Source of the DNA: Actinomadura atramentaria DSM 43919
GTDB lineage: Bacteria; Actinomycetota; Actinomycetes; Streptosporangiales; Streptosporangiaceae
Length of the DNA: 64,000 nucleotides
Assembly: GCF_000381885.1 (NCBI RefSeq)
Contig: NZ_KB907214.1
Location: 310,001 to 374,000 of the forward strand
Direction: 5' to 3'
The translations under genes were made by a program, and so were the position numbers. Below are positions 43,980 to 52,714 of the stretch, piece after piece; positions within the stretch are counted from its first letter, which is position 1; every line of letters begins with the position of its first letter. The notes under the pieces are model-generated. The model made no database searches and was not told the DNA's origin. It saw only the letters and a program-made list of their open reading frames with translations.

Positions 43980-44612
43980 GTGTACTTCACCTTCGCCTAC
44001 AACGACACGCTCGCCGGACACGAGCTGTTCGCCATCCCCGGCCTGTGGAATGTGACCGTCGACGAGGAACCGCGCGGACTGCCGCTGCACCTCATCGCCC
44101 ACGACCTGAACCTGCCGCCCGTCGAACTGGCGGACCTGGAGTCGGGATACTCCCCGGTGCTGCTGGTCGGCGTCGAGCCCCACGGGCCGGTCGACGAGCA
44201 GTACCGCTGCCCCGCCGGGTGGCTCGTCGTCCGGCGCATGGACTGCGACAGGTTCCTCGGCCCCCAGCACGCGCAGATCCGCTCGGCCATCCGCCGGACC
44301 ATCCACCACGACTCCGACCAGGACTGGCCCGACGCCGCCCGCACGGTGCCCCGCACCGACACCACCGAACACGCCGACGCCGCCCGCAACGCCCTGGACG
44401 CCCTGTCGGGCACCCGCGGCGCCGGACAGTGGTGGCTCGACCAGCCCGGCCTCACCGGCGGCCACGAACTGATCGCCCTGGCCGCACGCGACCTCATCGG
44501 CACCGTCCCCGGCTGGACCCGCGACGCCTACCGCGCCCTCACCACCCCCTACCGCACCGCCTACGGCACCTGGCCCCACCCCCACGACACCGACCACATC
44601 ATCGGCACCTAA
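43980..44612 (+). CDS. Hypothetical protein of the element
   Basis: 210 residues from GTG 43980; no family recognised. It starts MYFTFAYNDTLAGHELFAIPGLWNV and contains a Trp/Asp-rich end (TAYGTWPHPHDTDHIIG). Soluble and acidic. It lies 42 nt after the PP2C-like gene and 73 nt before the DNA methyltransferase, so it may belong to either group. Confidence 0.6.
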   Translation: MYFTFAYNDTLAGHELFAIPGLWNVTVDEEPRGLPLHLIAHDLNLPPVELADLESGYSPVLLVGVEPHGPVDEQYRCPAGWLVVRRMDCDRFLGPQHAQIRSAIRRTIHHDSDQDWPDAARTVPRTDTTEHADAARNALDALSGTRGAGQWWLDQPGLTGGHELIALAARDLIGTVPGWTRDAYRALTTPYRTAYGTWPHPHDTDHIIGT

Positions 44613-44685
44613 CCCAAACCACCACACGACCACGGGGCGGTCCGGCTGTCAGGCCGGACCGCCCTGCTCCTTACCTGGAGGTTCG

Positions 44686-46238
44686 ATGTCCTACACGCTG
44701 TACGACGAGTTCTCGGGCGCGGGCGGGTCGACGCAGGGCGCCGCCGCCGTGCCCGGAATCGAGCCGGTGCTCGCCGCGAATCACGACGACGTCGCCATCG
44801 CCTCGCACTCGGCGAACTTCCCCGGCATCGACCACATCAAGGGCGACGTCCGGGAGACCGCGATCACCCGCTTCCCCCGCGCGGACCTGTTCTGGGCGTC
44901 GCCGGCCTGCCCGCCCTGGACCGACGCGTGCGGCGTCAAGCGCGACTTCGACCGCACCAATCAGCAGGTGCTCTTCGGTCCGGACGGCCCCGAGCCCAAC
45001 GTGGCCCGCGCCCGCGCGCTGATGGAGGAGGTGCCGCGCTACCTGCGGCACTGGGCCGAGCAGGGACGACCCGTCCTCGGCGGCGTGGTGGAGAACGTCG
45101 TCCAGGTCGTCCGGTGGGACGAGTTCGACCGGTGGCGGCGCGAGATCGCCGCGATCGGCCCGTACGACGTCCACGTCATCGCGTTCAACTCGATGCACGC
45201 CCGTCCCGTTCGCAGCCGACGGGCGCCCCAGTCGCGCGACCGCGCGTTCGTCCTCTACCTGCTGTCGTCGCTGGGCCGCCGCCCGAATCTGCGTAAGTGG
45301 CTGTCGCCGCGTGCCTGGTGCCCGACCTGCGAGCAGGTCGTGAACGCGATGCAGGTCTTCAAGCGGCCGGGCGAAGTCATGGGCCGCTACCGAGCCCAGT
45401 ACGTCTACCGGTGCCCGAACGTCCGCTGCAGGAACCGGGTCGTGGAACCCGACGCGCTGCCCGCCGCCGCGGTGATCGACTGGTCGTTGACCGGTACGCG
45501 GATCGGCGACCGGGCCGTCCCGCTCGCGCCCGCCACGCTGGAGCGCATCAAGACCGGGATCGCCCGGTACTGGGAGCCGCTGCTCGTCCCGGCGGGCGGA
45601 ACGTGGCGCGCCTCGGCCAGACGCACCGCCGAACCGATGCCGACCCGCACCACGCGCGAGACCGACGGCCTGGCCGTCCCTCCGCTGCTCGTGCCGGTCG
45701 AAGGGCGTCCCGGCAAGGTCGCCGCGACCGCCGCCCAGCCCCTGCGCACCCAGACGGCGCGCAACGAGACCGGCATGGCGCTCCCGCCGTTCCTGACGCC
45801 GCTGCGCGGAGGAGGCGATAAGGACAACGCCCGCCCGATCGGCGACCCGCTGTCGACGGTGACCGCCTCCGGCAACCACCACGGCCTCGTCACCAGCGAC
45901 CAGCCCACCGGCCTGCTGGTCCCCTACTACGGCAACGGGACGTCCCGGTCGGCCGCCGAGCCGATCGGAACCCTGTCCACCCGCGACCGCTACGCGCTCA
46001 CGACACCCGCGCAGCGCACCGACGACACGGTCGTCGACCTGGACGACGTCCGGTTCCGCATGCTCGAACCCACGAGATCGGCGCAGCGATGGCGTTCGCG
46101 CCGGACTACATCGTGCTCGGCAACAAGCGCCAACGGGTCCGCCAGTACGGCAACGCCGTCACACCGCCCGTCGCGGAAATCCTCATGTCCGCGCTGGTCG
46201 AGGCGATCAGCGGCGAGGAGTTGGAGCCCGCCGCATGA
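44686..46238 (+). pseudogene. DNA (cytosine-5) methyltransferase, frameshifted near its C-terminus
   Basis: Dcm-type enzyme: motif I DEFSGAGGST (7-16), motif IV ASPACPPW with the nucleophile Cys near 75, motif VI VVENVV (about 135-140), motif VIII QSRDRAF (182-188) and a variable region with a CPTC/CPNVRC zinc pair (target recognition). Near 46070, in a CCC run, the frame shifts: the expected end (HEIGAAMAF, QYGNAVTPPVAEIL) continues in another frame and stops at 46238, where the next gene overlaps by ATGA. One missing C explains it. It is either a recent loss of function or a sequencing error. Confidence 0.8.
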
Positions 46239-46543
46239 ACAGCCGACCCATGCCGCGGCGCGTCCGGATGACGCGGTCGCGGCCGTGGCGCCGCGACCAC
46301 CCGGACGCGGTGATCGTCGCCCGGCCGACGCGCTGGGGGAACCCGTTCCCCGTCCGGGCCGGGGACCGGGCCGCGGCGGTCCGCCGCTTCGCCGCGCACA
46401 TGGCCGGACGGCCCGATCTGATCGACGCGGCGCGCGCCGAACTCGCCGGGCGCGACCTGGCGTGTTGGTGCCCGCCGGACGTGCCGTGCCACGCCGACGT
46501 CCTGCTCACCATCGCCAACCAACCAGAGAGGGAGACGCTTTGA
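46235..46543 (+). CDS. DUF4326-domain protein
   Basis: 102 residues from ATG 46235, overlapping the methyltransferase end by 4 nt. The segments IVARPTRWGNPF and LACWCPPDVPCHADVLLTIAN are the DUF4326 signature, with a CxC...C/H set that may bind metal. Frequent in actinomycete phages and integrative elements. Function unknown; coupling to the methyltransferase suggests a role linked to DNA modification. Confidence 0.78.
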   Translation: MNSRPMPRRVRMTRSRPWRRDHPDAVIVARPTRWGNPFPVRAGDRAAAVRRFAAHMAGRPDLIDAARAELAGRDLACWCPPDVPCHADVLLTIANQPERETL

Positions 46544-46938
46544 CCGCGCGCACCGTCACGTTCACCGCGCCGATCTGCGGCGGCGGCGCCCGAGAAGTCA
46601 CCGGCTACCGGACCACCACACCGGGCCTGGTCGTCTACCAGGACGAGAACTGCGGCTACCGCCCCGGCGTGCGGGTGTTTCATGTCGCGCACGTCCGTTC
46701 CGGGCTGCAGTTCCCGTTCTGCTGGCGCTCGCCCGAGGCCGCGCTCGCCTTCGCCGACTCCGCGCGCCGGTTCGGCGACTGGCACGTCACCGGGACGCCG
46801 TTGGCCCGGCGGATCGCTCTGCCGTTCGTCCGGCGCGGCCTCATCGCTGACGCGCTGGCGGTCGGCGGGCACGACCACGGCGGCTACGGCGACCGCATCG
46901 GCGACGTCCACGCCGTCGACAACGGCCGCGTCGCCTGA
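46540..46938 (+). CDS. Hypothetical protein of the element
   Basis: 132 residues from TTG 46540, which overlaps the previous stop and has GGGAG 6 nt upstream. The sequence TPGLVVYQDENCGYRPGVRVFHVAHVRSG and PFCWRSPEAALAFADSAR suggests a small alpha/beta protein. Family not recognised. It precedes the replication gene by 34 nt. Confidence 0.6.
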   Translation: MTARTVTFTAPICGGGAREVTGYRTTTPGLVVYQDENCGYRPGVRVFHVAHVRSGLQFPFCWRSPEAALAFADSARRFGDWHVTGTPLARRIALPFVRRGLIADALAVGGHDHGGYGDRIGDVHAVDNGRVA

Positions 46939-46972
46939 CCCACCCGACCCGAAGAGACGCGAGGAGCCGAGA

Positions 46973-48952
46973 ATGAGCCGACCTGCCCCGCTGCGGGTCA
47001 TCGACGGGAACGACGATCCGGAGCTGGGGCGGTCGCTCCCGCACAACATCCAGGCTGAGCAGTACGTCCTCGGGGCGGTCATGCTCTCTCCGGCCGTGCT
47101 CGGCGAAGTCCGCGCGCTGCTGGCGGCCGACGACTTCTACCGGCCCGCGCACGCGCTCATCTGGCACGCCGTCACGGAACTGGCCGACCGCAGCGAGCCC
47201 ACCGACGCGCTCGCCGTCGGGAACCGGATCGGTGCGCGCCAGCTCGCCAAGGTCGGCGGCGCGCCCTACCTGCACACCCTGATCGCCGACGTGCCCGCCG
47301 CCGTCAACGGCGGCTACTACGCGCTCATGGTGCGGGACCTGGCCTATCGGCGTCGCGTGGCGACCGCGGCGACGCGGCTGACGCAGCTCGCCCACCAGGT
47401 CGACGGAGATTCCGACGTGCGAACGGGCGTCCTCGCCGAGCTGGCCGCGTTGACCGCCCAGGACGCGCGCGGGTGGGCCGAGCCGACGCCGCTCTCGGCC
47501 GTGCCGGACCTGCCCGAGTTCCCGAGCTGGACACTGCCGGAATGGATGGGCGAGTACGCCGCAGACATCGCCGAGGTGACCCAGACGCCCGTCGACCTGG
47601 CCGGGTGTCTCGCGCTCACCGTCCTGGCCGTCGCGGCGGGCGGCAACGTCTGGGTCAGCGCCGGCCCGTGGAGCGAACCCACGAACCTCTACCTGCTGAT
47701 GGTTCTGGCACCCGGCAACCGCAAGTCCGAGGTCTACAAGGCGATGACCGCGCCGATCCGGGACGCCGAGTCCCGCTTGATCGAGCAGGCGCAGCCCGAG
47801 ATCGCCGCCGCGGTCGTCGCCCGCAAGGTCGCCGAGGCCAACGCCGAGCGGGCGGAGAAGACCGCCACCGACCGGCCGCTCGACTCGACCGCTCGGGGCC
47901 TTGCCACCGACGCGCGGCTCGCGCTGGAGGACGCGACCATTCCCGCAGAGCCCAAACTGTTCGGCGGCAACGACTCCACCGTCGAGAAGGCCACCAGCCG
48001 CCTGGCCGAGCAGAACGGCCGCTACGCCGTCCTCGCGCCCGAAGGCGGAAAGCTGCTGTCGATCGCCGGGGGCCGCTACTCCGGCAGCCCCGACATCGGC
48101 GTTTTCCTGTCCGGGCACGCAGGCGAGGAGATTCGCATCGAGCGCATCGGGCGCGCGTCCGAACGCATCGACGCCGCCACCCTCACCATCGGCATCTGCC
48201 TGCAACCCGGAGTCCTGTCCGGACTCGGCGACACTCCGGAGTTCCGCGAGCAAGGTTTGCTCGGGCGGCTGCTGGTCTCCATGCCCGAATCGCTGCTCGG
48301 CCGCCGCAATCCCAACCCGGCGCCCGTCCGCCCCAGCGTCGCCGACGACTACCGCCGGACGCTCAAAGCCCTGGTGCTGTCGCTTCGCGAACACGGCGAA
48401 CCCGGCCACCGACCCGTCACGCTCACCTTTACGCCCGAGGCTCAGCGCGCCGTCACGTCCTTGCTCGCCGAGATCGAACCGCGGCTCGCACCCGGCACCG
48501 GCGACCTGGCGCACATGACCGACTGGGCCGGGAAATACGTCGGCGCGGTCGTCCGCATCGCCGCGCTGCTCCACCTCGGAATTCACCTGCGCGACGGTTA
48601 TCAGCAGCCGATCGGCCTGCAGACCTTCGACCACGCCCGCCAGCTCGGCGAGTATTTCATCGCCCACGCCCAGGCCGCCTACGACGCGATCGGCGCCGAT
48701 CCCGCCGTCAACCACGCCCGCGCCGTCATCGACTGGGCTCGACGCACCGGCACAACCCGGTTCACCGCCCGCGACCTCATGCGCGGACCGCTCAAGAGCA
48801 AGTTCCGCAAGGTCGCCGACACCGAGCCCGCCCTGCGCGTTCTGGAAAGCCACGGTTGGGTGCGTCGTCACCCAGCGCCGCCTAACCCGGGAAACCGACC
48901 TCCGTCACCCACCTACGAGGTTCACCCAAGCGCTCTCGGCAGCGCCTCATGA
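46973..48952 (+). CDS. Replication protein: DnaB N-terminal domain plus DUF3987
   Basis: 659 residues from ATG 46973 (GAGGAG upstream). Residues about 20-160 match the N-terminal domain of DnaB helicase (PHNIQAEQYVLGAVMLSPAVL, PAHALIWHAV). The rest fits DUF3987 (LPEFPSWTLPEWM, VLAPGNRKSEVYKAM as Walker A-like, FLSGHAGEEI, DWAGKYVGAVVRIAALLHL), a helicase/primase-like module found in actinomycete elements and phages. Presumably starts autonomous replication after excision. The inverted-repeat region just behind it may be its origin. Confidence 0.78.
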   Translation: MSRPAPLRVIDGNDDPELGRSLPHNIQAEQYVLGAVMLSPAVLGEVRALLAADDFYRPAHALIWHAVTELADRSEPTDALAVGNRIGARQLAKVGGAPYLHTLIADVPAAVNGGYYALMVRDLAYRRRVATAATRLTQLAHQVDGDSDVRTGVLAELAALTAQDARGWAEPTPLSAVPDLPEFPSWTLPEWMGEYAADIAEVTQTPVDLAGCLALTVLAVAAGGNVWVSAGPWSEPTNLYLLMVLAPGNRKSEVYKAMTAPIRDAESRLIEQAQPEIAAAVVARKVAEANAERAEKTATDRPLDSTARGLATDARLALEDATIPAEPKLFGGNDSTVEKATSRLAEQNGRYAVLAPEGGKLLSIAGGRYSGSPDIGVFLSGHAGEEIRIERIGRASERIDAATLTIGICLQPGVLSGLGDTPEFREQGLLGRLLVSMPESLLGRRNPNPAPVRPSVADDYRRTLKALVLSLREHGEPGHRPVTLTFTPEAQRAVTSLLAEIEPRLAPGTGDLAHMTDWAGKYVGAVVRIAALLHLGIHLRDGYQQPIGLQTFDHARQLGEYFIAHAQAAYDAIGADPAVNHARAVIDWARRTGTTRFTARDLMRGPLKSKFRKVADTEPALRVLESHGWVRRHPAPPNPGNRPPSPTYEVHPSALGSAS

Positions 48953-49019
48953 ACCGCACGGACCGCGCTCACGGTCCGCAACCGGCGACCGGGCAGCAAT
49001 CCGCTCGCAGGGACACGGG

Positions 49020-49070
49020 GACAGGTGACAGAAGTCGACGAAAGTCTTCTGTCGACTTCTGTCACCTGTC
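49020..49070. repeat. 20-bp perfect inverted repeat between rep and xis
   Basis: Arms 49020-49039 and 49051-49070 are perfectly complementary, with an 11-nt loop. Core TGACAGAAGTCGAC. It lies 67 nt after the replication gene. Could be an origin element, a site for the excisionase/integrase or a terminator; there is no T tract. Confidence 0.75.
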
Positions 49071-49139
49071 ACCACGTCCCCCGACGCGGCCCGGACCTGA
49101 TCCGCCATCACACAGAGTCATCACCGCCCGGCCCACCAC

Positions 49140-49169
49140 GACCCCGGCGAACGGCCGTTCGCCGGGGTC
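49140..49169. terminator. 30-nt perfect palindrome before xis
   Basis: A perfect palindrome with 15-bp arms and centre AACGGCCGTT, ending 26 nt before the xis start. Likely bidirectional terminator or protein-binding site that insulates xis-int. Confidence 0.55.
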
Positions 49170-49195
49170 ATCGCATGTCTGGAGGCAATCGTCCG

Positions 49196-49447
49196 ATGAA
49201 GCGCTCTGACCGTCCCGCGCCGACCAAGAGCGTCAAGCTCGCCGAGGTCGGGAGCAGCGTCCCGGACCCGGACGAGAAGCTCACGGTCGCCGACATCTGC
49301 CGGGAGCTGAAGATCGCGCCGTCGACCTTCTACGACTGGCGGCAGAAGCGGCTCGCCCCGCCCTGCCTCACCCTGCCGAACGGGCAGCTCCGCGTCGTCC
49401 GGCGCGATCTCGACTCGTGGCTGAGCGGCCGAAGGGACGCCGCGTGA
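49196..49447 (+). CDS. xis: Excisionase (MerR-like helix-turn-helix)
   Basis: 83 residues from ATG 49196; GGAGG lies 10 nt upstream. The HTH_17 segment KLTVADICRELKIAPSTFYDWRQKRLAPP followed by LRVVRRDLDSWL is the standard form of excisionases paired with actinomycete integrases. The stop overlaps the integrase GTG start by 4 nt (GTGA), so both are made together. It should direct the integrase to excision. Confidence 0.85.
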   Translation: MKRSDRPAPTKSVKLAEVGSSVPDPDEKLTVADICRELKIAPSTFYDWRQKRLAPPCLTLPNGQLRVVRRDLDSWLSGRRDAA

Positions 49448-51435
49448 CGCGCGAGCAGTCCGCCCAAGGTCCCGGCTCCCGCGCCGAGCCGGGACCTGTT
49501 CCTCGCACCGTGTCGTACGACGTTCGCGTTTTCGACACGATCCAAGCCGTCAAGCGGGTCAAAGGCGAGACGTATCGGGTGCGGTGGAAGGTCGGCGGCG
49601 AGCCTTGCAGCAAGACCTTCAAGACGAGCACGCTGGCCAAGAACCACCAAGCCAAGCTGCGGACGGCTGCGAACGAGGGTGAGCCTTTCGACGTCGAGAC
49701 CGGCTTGCCTCTTTCGATGCTGCCCAAGGGTCGGCCACCCGAAGAAGCCGCCAACCAGCAGGGACCGACGTGGTACGAGTTCGCCTCGGAATACGTCGCG
49801 ATGAAATGGAAGGGCATCGCGGGCGGCACCCGCCGAGGCGTTGCGGAGGGGCTCGCGACGGCGACCCTGGCTCTCGTCTCCTGGGAGGGCACGCACCCTG
49901 AGCCGGAGGACGTCTACCAAGCCCTGTCGACCTGGGCCTTCAACCTTCCTGCCCGACGGAACGGCCTTCCCGACGGGCTAGCGAAGACGATCGGCTGGGT
50001 CGAGTCCCGCTCGGTCAGTCTGGCGAGCCTCGGCGAGCCCGACGTGCTCCGGAAGGTGCTCCAACAGCTCGCCCGGCGCCTGGACGGCGAATCCGCCGCC
50101 GCATCGACCTACGCGCGCAAACGAGCGACCCTGTCCAACGCGCTGAGCTACGCGGTCGAGAAGAAGTACTTCGAGTTCAACCCGCTGCTTCGCGTCACCT
50201 GGACGGCGCCGAAGAACACCGAGGCGATCGACCGGCGACGCGTCGTCAACGAGGCCAAGGGACACGCGCTGATCGTCGCCGTCGGGCGGCAGGGCGCGAC
50301 CGGACGCCATCTGCGCGCGTTCTTCGGCTCTCTCTTCCTCGCGGGTCACCGGCCGGCCGAGGCGACCGCCCTGACCGAGGACGAGCTGGCGTTGCCGACC
50401 GACCCCGAGGAATGGGGCTGGCTCGACCTGGGAGATTCGTCCCCGCAGACCGGCGGAACCTGGACCGACGCGGGTGGACGGGAGGTTCGATCGCTGAAAC
50501 ACCGCAGCGTCAAGGAGACGCGGCCCGTCCCGGTCTGCCCGCCGTTGGGAAAGCCCCTGCGCTGGCATCTCGCCGAATTCGGCACGGCACCTGACGGCCG
50601 ACTCTTCCGTGCTGAAAACGGCGGACTGCTTTCCGAGAGCGTCTACACGCGCGTCTGGGAAGCCGCCCGAATCGACGCGCTCACTCCCCACGAGGTGAAG
50701 AGCGTCCTGGCCGAGCGGCCCTACGACCTCCGGCACGCCCGGCTGTCGATCTGGCTCAACGCCGGAATCTCCGACGCCCAGGTCGCCGAATGGGCGGGCA
50801 ACAGCGTTCCGGTCCTGCGGCGCGTCTACGCCAAATGCCTGACCGACACGACCGAGCAGTCCCTCGCCAAACTCGGGCGCGCCCGGTCGAAGGGCGCCGA
50901 GGCACCGGGCGTGCTCGACTTCGAGGAGGACGCAGCCCTCGTCTCTCTGGAGGAGGCGTCCTGGTACGAGCTGGCTGTCAGCTACATCGACTGGAAATGG
51001 GGCACGGTGAAGCCGACGACCAGGCGCGGCATCACCGAGGCGCTGACGAAGGCGACCATCGCCGTCCTGCCGCGCTCGGGGCCGTGGCCGACGGACGTCC
51101 AACTCGGCACGGCACTCGCGTCGTACGTCTTCAACCGGGACCGCTGGTCGCAGGCTCCCGACCAGCACGCGGCCGTCATCGCCTGGATCGAGGACCACGC
51201 GCCGCCCACGGCCGCGCTCCGCGACCCCGAACAGCTCAGGATCGTCCTGGCGCACCTCGGACGTCGCCTCGACGGGCAGCCAGCGTCCGCAGCCGTCGCC
51301 GCCCGGCGGCGGTCCACGCTGTTCAACGTCTTCGAGTTCGCGGTCCGGGAACGGCTGCTGCCGAGCAATCCGCTTCTCTTCCGTTCCTGGACGGATGCGG
51401 AAACCGGGTCACGCATGGGGCACGGCCAGCCGTAG
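49444..51435 (+). CDS. int: Tyrosine integrase with a duplicated core-binding domain
   Basis: 663 residues from GTG 49444. After an N-terminal arm-binding region, a SAM-like core-binding domain (about 110-253) and the catalytic domain follow: Arg in AGHRPAEAT (about 303), Lys in RSLKHRSVKETRP, YDLRHARLS with Arg 430 and the nucleophile Tyr in VLRRVYAKC (about 462); AGNSV replaces AGHSV. A second core-binding domain (about 507-650) repeats the first (WYEL.V.YI.WKW, TRRGI, RRLDG, RR.TL.N, NPLLFRSW) but no second catalytic domain follows. The gene ends 85 nt from attR. Family members are usually near 400-450 residues. Confidence 0.88.
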   Translation: MTREQSAQGPGSRAEPGPVPRTVSYDVRVFDTIQAVKRVKGETYRVRWKVGGEPCSKTFKTSTLAKNHQAKLRTAANEGEPFDVETGLPLSMLPKGRPPEEAANQQGPTWYEFASEYVAMKWKGIAGGTRRGVAEGLATATLALVSWEGTHPEPEDVYQALSTWAFNLPARRNGLPDGLAKTIGWVESRSVSLASLGEPDVLRKVLQQLARRLDGESAAASTYARKRATLSNALSYAVEKKYFEFNPLLRVTWTAPKNTEAIDRRRVVNEAKGHALIVAVGRQGATGRHLRAFFGSLFLAGHRPAEATALTEDELALPTDPEEWGWLDLGDSSPQTGGTWTDAGGREVRSLKHRSVKETRPVPVCPPLGKPLRWHLAEFGTAPDGRLFRAENGGLLSESVYTRVWEAARIDALTPHEVKSVLAERPYDLRHARLSIWLNAGISDAQVAEWAGNSVPVLRRVYAKCLTDTTEQSLAKLGRARSKGAEAPGVLDFEEDAALVSLEEASWYELAVSYIDWKWGTVKPTTRRGITEALTKATIAVLPRSGPWPTDVQLGTALASYVFNRDRWSQAPDQHAAVIAWIEDHAPPTAALRDPEQLRIVLAHLGRRLDGQPASAAVAARRRSTLFNVFEFAVRERLLPSNPLLFRSWTDAETGSRMGHGQP

Positions 51436-51472
51436 AAAGCCGTGAACAGCCGTAGCCAACCGGAAACCACAA

Positions 51473-51511
51473 AACGGCCCCTCCCAGCGTTTGCGCTGGT
51501 GAGGGGCCGTT
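51473..51511. terminator. Bidirectional terminator between int and tRNA-Tyr
   Basis: A 17-bp stem (51473-51489 with 51494-51511, one bulged T) with a TTTG loop. The minus strand continues into TTTTGTGG. Being inside the element, it replaces the ancestral tRNA-Tyr terminator left at 27240-27275 and also serves the integrase gene. Confidence 0.85.
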
Positions 51512-51519
51512 CTTAGTGG

Positions 51520-51571
51520 TGTGGCGGGTGCAGGGTTCGAACCTGCGTAGGCTAAGCCGACGGATTTACAG
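51520..51571. repeat. attR (right 52-bp attachment repeat)
   Basis: Identical to 27285-27336. It covers the 3' half of tRNA-Tyr from the anticodon stem to the discriminator base, so integration leaves the tRNA intact. Confidence 0.95.
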
Positions 51572-51603
51572 TCCGCTCCCATTGGCCACTCGGGCAACCC
51601 GCC
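51522..51603 (-). tRNA. tRNA-Tyr (GTA), integration target
   Basis: 82-nt class II tRNA with acceptor GGCGGGT/ACCCGCC, anticodon loop CTGTAAA (GTA), a long variable arm and T-loop GGTTCGAACCC. Its 3' half belongs to attR. Confidence 0.97.
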
Positions 51604-51663
51604 GTGGCGTCGCTCTCGCGACGGCACTTGGAAGGATAGCGGACGTCGCGGGTGGACGTGACA

Positions 51664-52503
51664 TCAGCGGTGGACCCGGAGCAGGACGGGCCACGTCTGG
51701 GGGCCGACGACGCCGTCCACGTCGACCTTGCCCCACTTCTGGACGGCCTGGACGGCCTTCTCGGTGGCGTCGTCGAAGCGGCCGGTGACCTTGACGTCGG
51801 TGTGGGCGCGGGCCTGCAGGAGGGCCTGGACGGTCTCGACGTGCTCGCCGCGGTCGCCCTTCGACAGTTTCGGCAGTTTCTTCACCAGGGCCTCCGTCCA
51901 GTTGCCGTCGTAGTCGGGGCGGCCGAACCCGGCGATGACGGCCGCGGCGCGGACGCGGCGGCGCACCGCGTTGTCGGTGTTCGCCTCGATGGTCTGCAGG
52001 CGGCCGTCGCCGAGGTTCTTCTCGACGACGCCGACGTGGTCGATGGCGCCGATCGCGTTGGACGACCCCCAGTCGAAGAAGACGATGTCGCCGGGCTTGG
52101 CCTTCTTGACGTTGGCGGTGGTGCCGGCGTGCCACGTCCCGGCCTTCTTGAAGTCCTGCGCGTGGCTGACGGTGTAGGCGCGGTCGCCCTTCGGCAGGAC
52201 GGCGTCGGTGTTGCCGGAGCGGCGCGCCCAGTAGGTGATCGCCATGTCGCACCAGGACGCGGTCAGGTACTCCTTGCCGTGCCGTTTCGCGTAGGCGCGG
52301 GTGATGGGGTTGGGGCGGCCCTTGAGGCCGATGGACTTGCGCGCCTCGGCCAGCAGGGACGACGGGGTCTCGTCCGCGTCCCGCGCCCGCTTCTCGTGTT
52401 CGGTGACGACGTGGTGCTCGTCGGGCTCGGTGGCGCGGTGCGCGTCCGGATGGGCGTCCACTTTGCCCAGAAGCTTGCGCGTCTTTCGTTTTGTCTGCCT
52501 CAC
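51664..52503 (-). CDS. CHAP-domain cell-wall hydrolase with peptidoglycan-binding domain
   Basis: 279 residues from GTG 52503, with GGAGG 4 nt upstream. The CHAP part shows YLTASWCDMAITYWARR (catalytic Cys) and GAIDHVGVVEKN (catalytic His), with PGDIVFFDWG between them; the C-terminus is a peptidoglycan-binding type 1 domain (LSKGDRGEHVETVQALLQ, VTGRFDDATEKAVQAVQK, VDGVVGPQTW). The N-terminus is basic and lacks an obvious signal peptide, so export is unclear. Predicted amidase or endopeptidase. Chromosomal, right of the element. Confidence 0.82.
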   Translation of the reverse strand: MRQTKRKTRKLLGKVDAHPDAHRATEPDEHHVVTEHEKRARDADETPSSLLAEARKSIGLKGRPNPITRAYAKRHGKEYLTASWCDMAITYWARRSGNTDAVLPKGDRAYTVSHAQDFKKAGTWHAGTTANVKKAKPGDIVFFDWGSSNAIGAIDHVGVVEKNLGDGRLQTIEANTDNAVRRRVRAAAVIAGFGRPDYDGNWTEALVKKLPKLSKGDRGEHVETVQALLQARAHTDVKVTGRFDDATEKAVQAVQKWGKVDVDGVVGPQTWPVLLRVHR

Positions 52504-52714
52504 CTGGCCTCCGGGTGGCGTCAGGGGGTGCGGCCGCCGGTTCGGCGACGCGTTCGTCGGCTGGCGTGCCCCGTCCGAGCCCCCGCACACGCACCCGGGA
52601 GGTGATGGCTCGCTACCCTGAGCGGACGCGTCGTCGTGCCGCCGGACCCCGTCCGCGAGTCCGTCCGGGCACCTTCAGCCGACCGTTTCCAGCAGCCAGG
52701 AGGATGGGCGTTCT

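Larger units (their letters stand above)
27285..51571. mobile_element. Integrative element (AICE type) in tRNA-Tyr
   Basis: A perfect 52-bp direct repeat at 27285-27336 and 51520-51571 bounds 24.2 kb. The right copy is the 3' half of a complete tRNA-Tyr; the left copy is only the fragment. Inside are tyrosine integrase and excisionase next to the tRNA, a replication protein, an FtsK/TraB-like translocase, a GntR regulator and many small transfer-type genes, the gene set of actinomycete integrative and conjugative elements. Cargo includes an AAA+/subtilase pair and a broken DNA methyltransferase. Confidence 0.92.

Noticed and set aside
44686..46938. A single 750-codon methyltransferase fusion extending to 46938
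   Set aside because: After about 46070 the frame becomes an Arg/Pro-rich shadow of the DUF4326 gene before entering the separate hypothetical gene at 46540; the true methyltransferase end lies in another frame.
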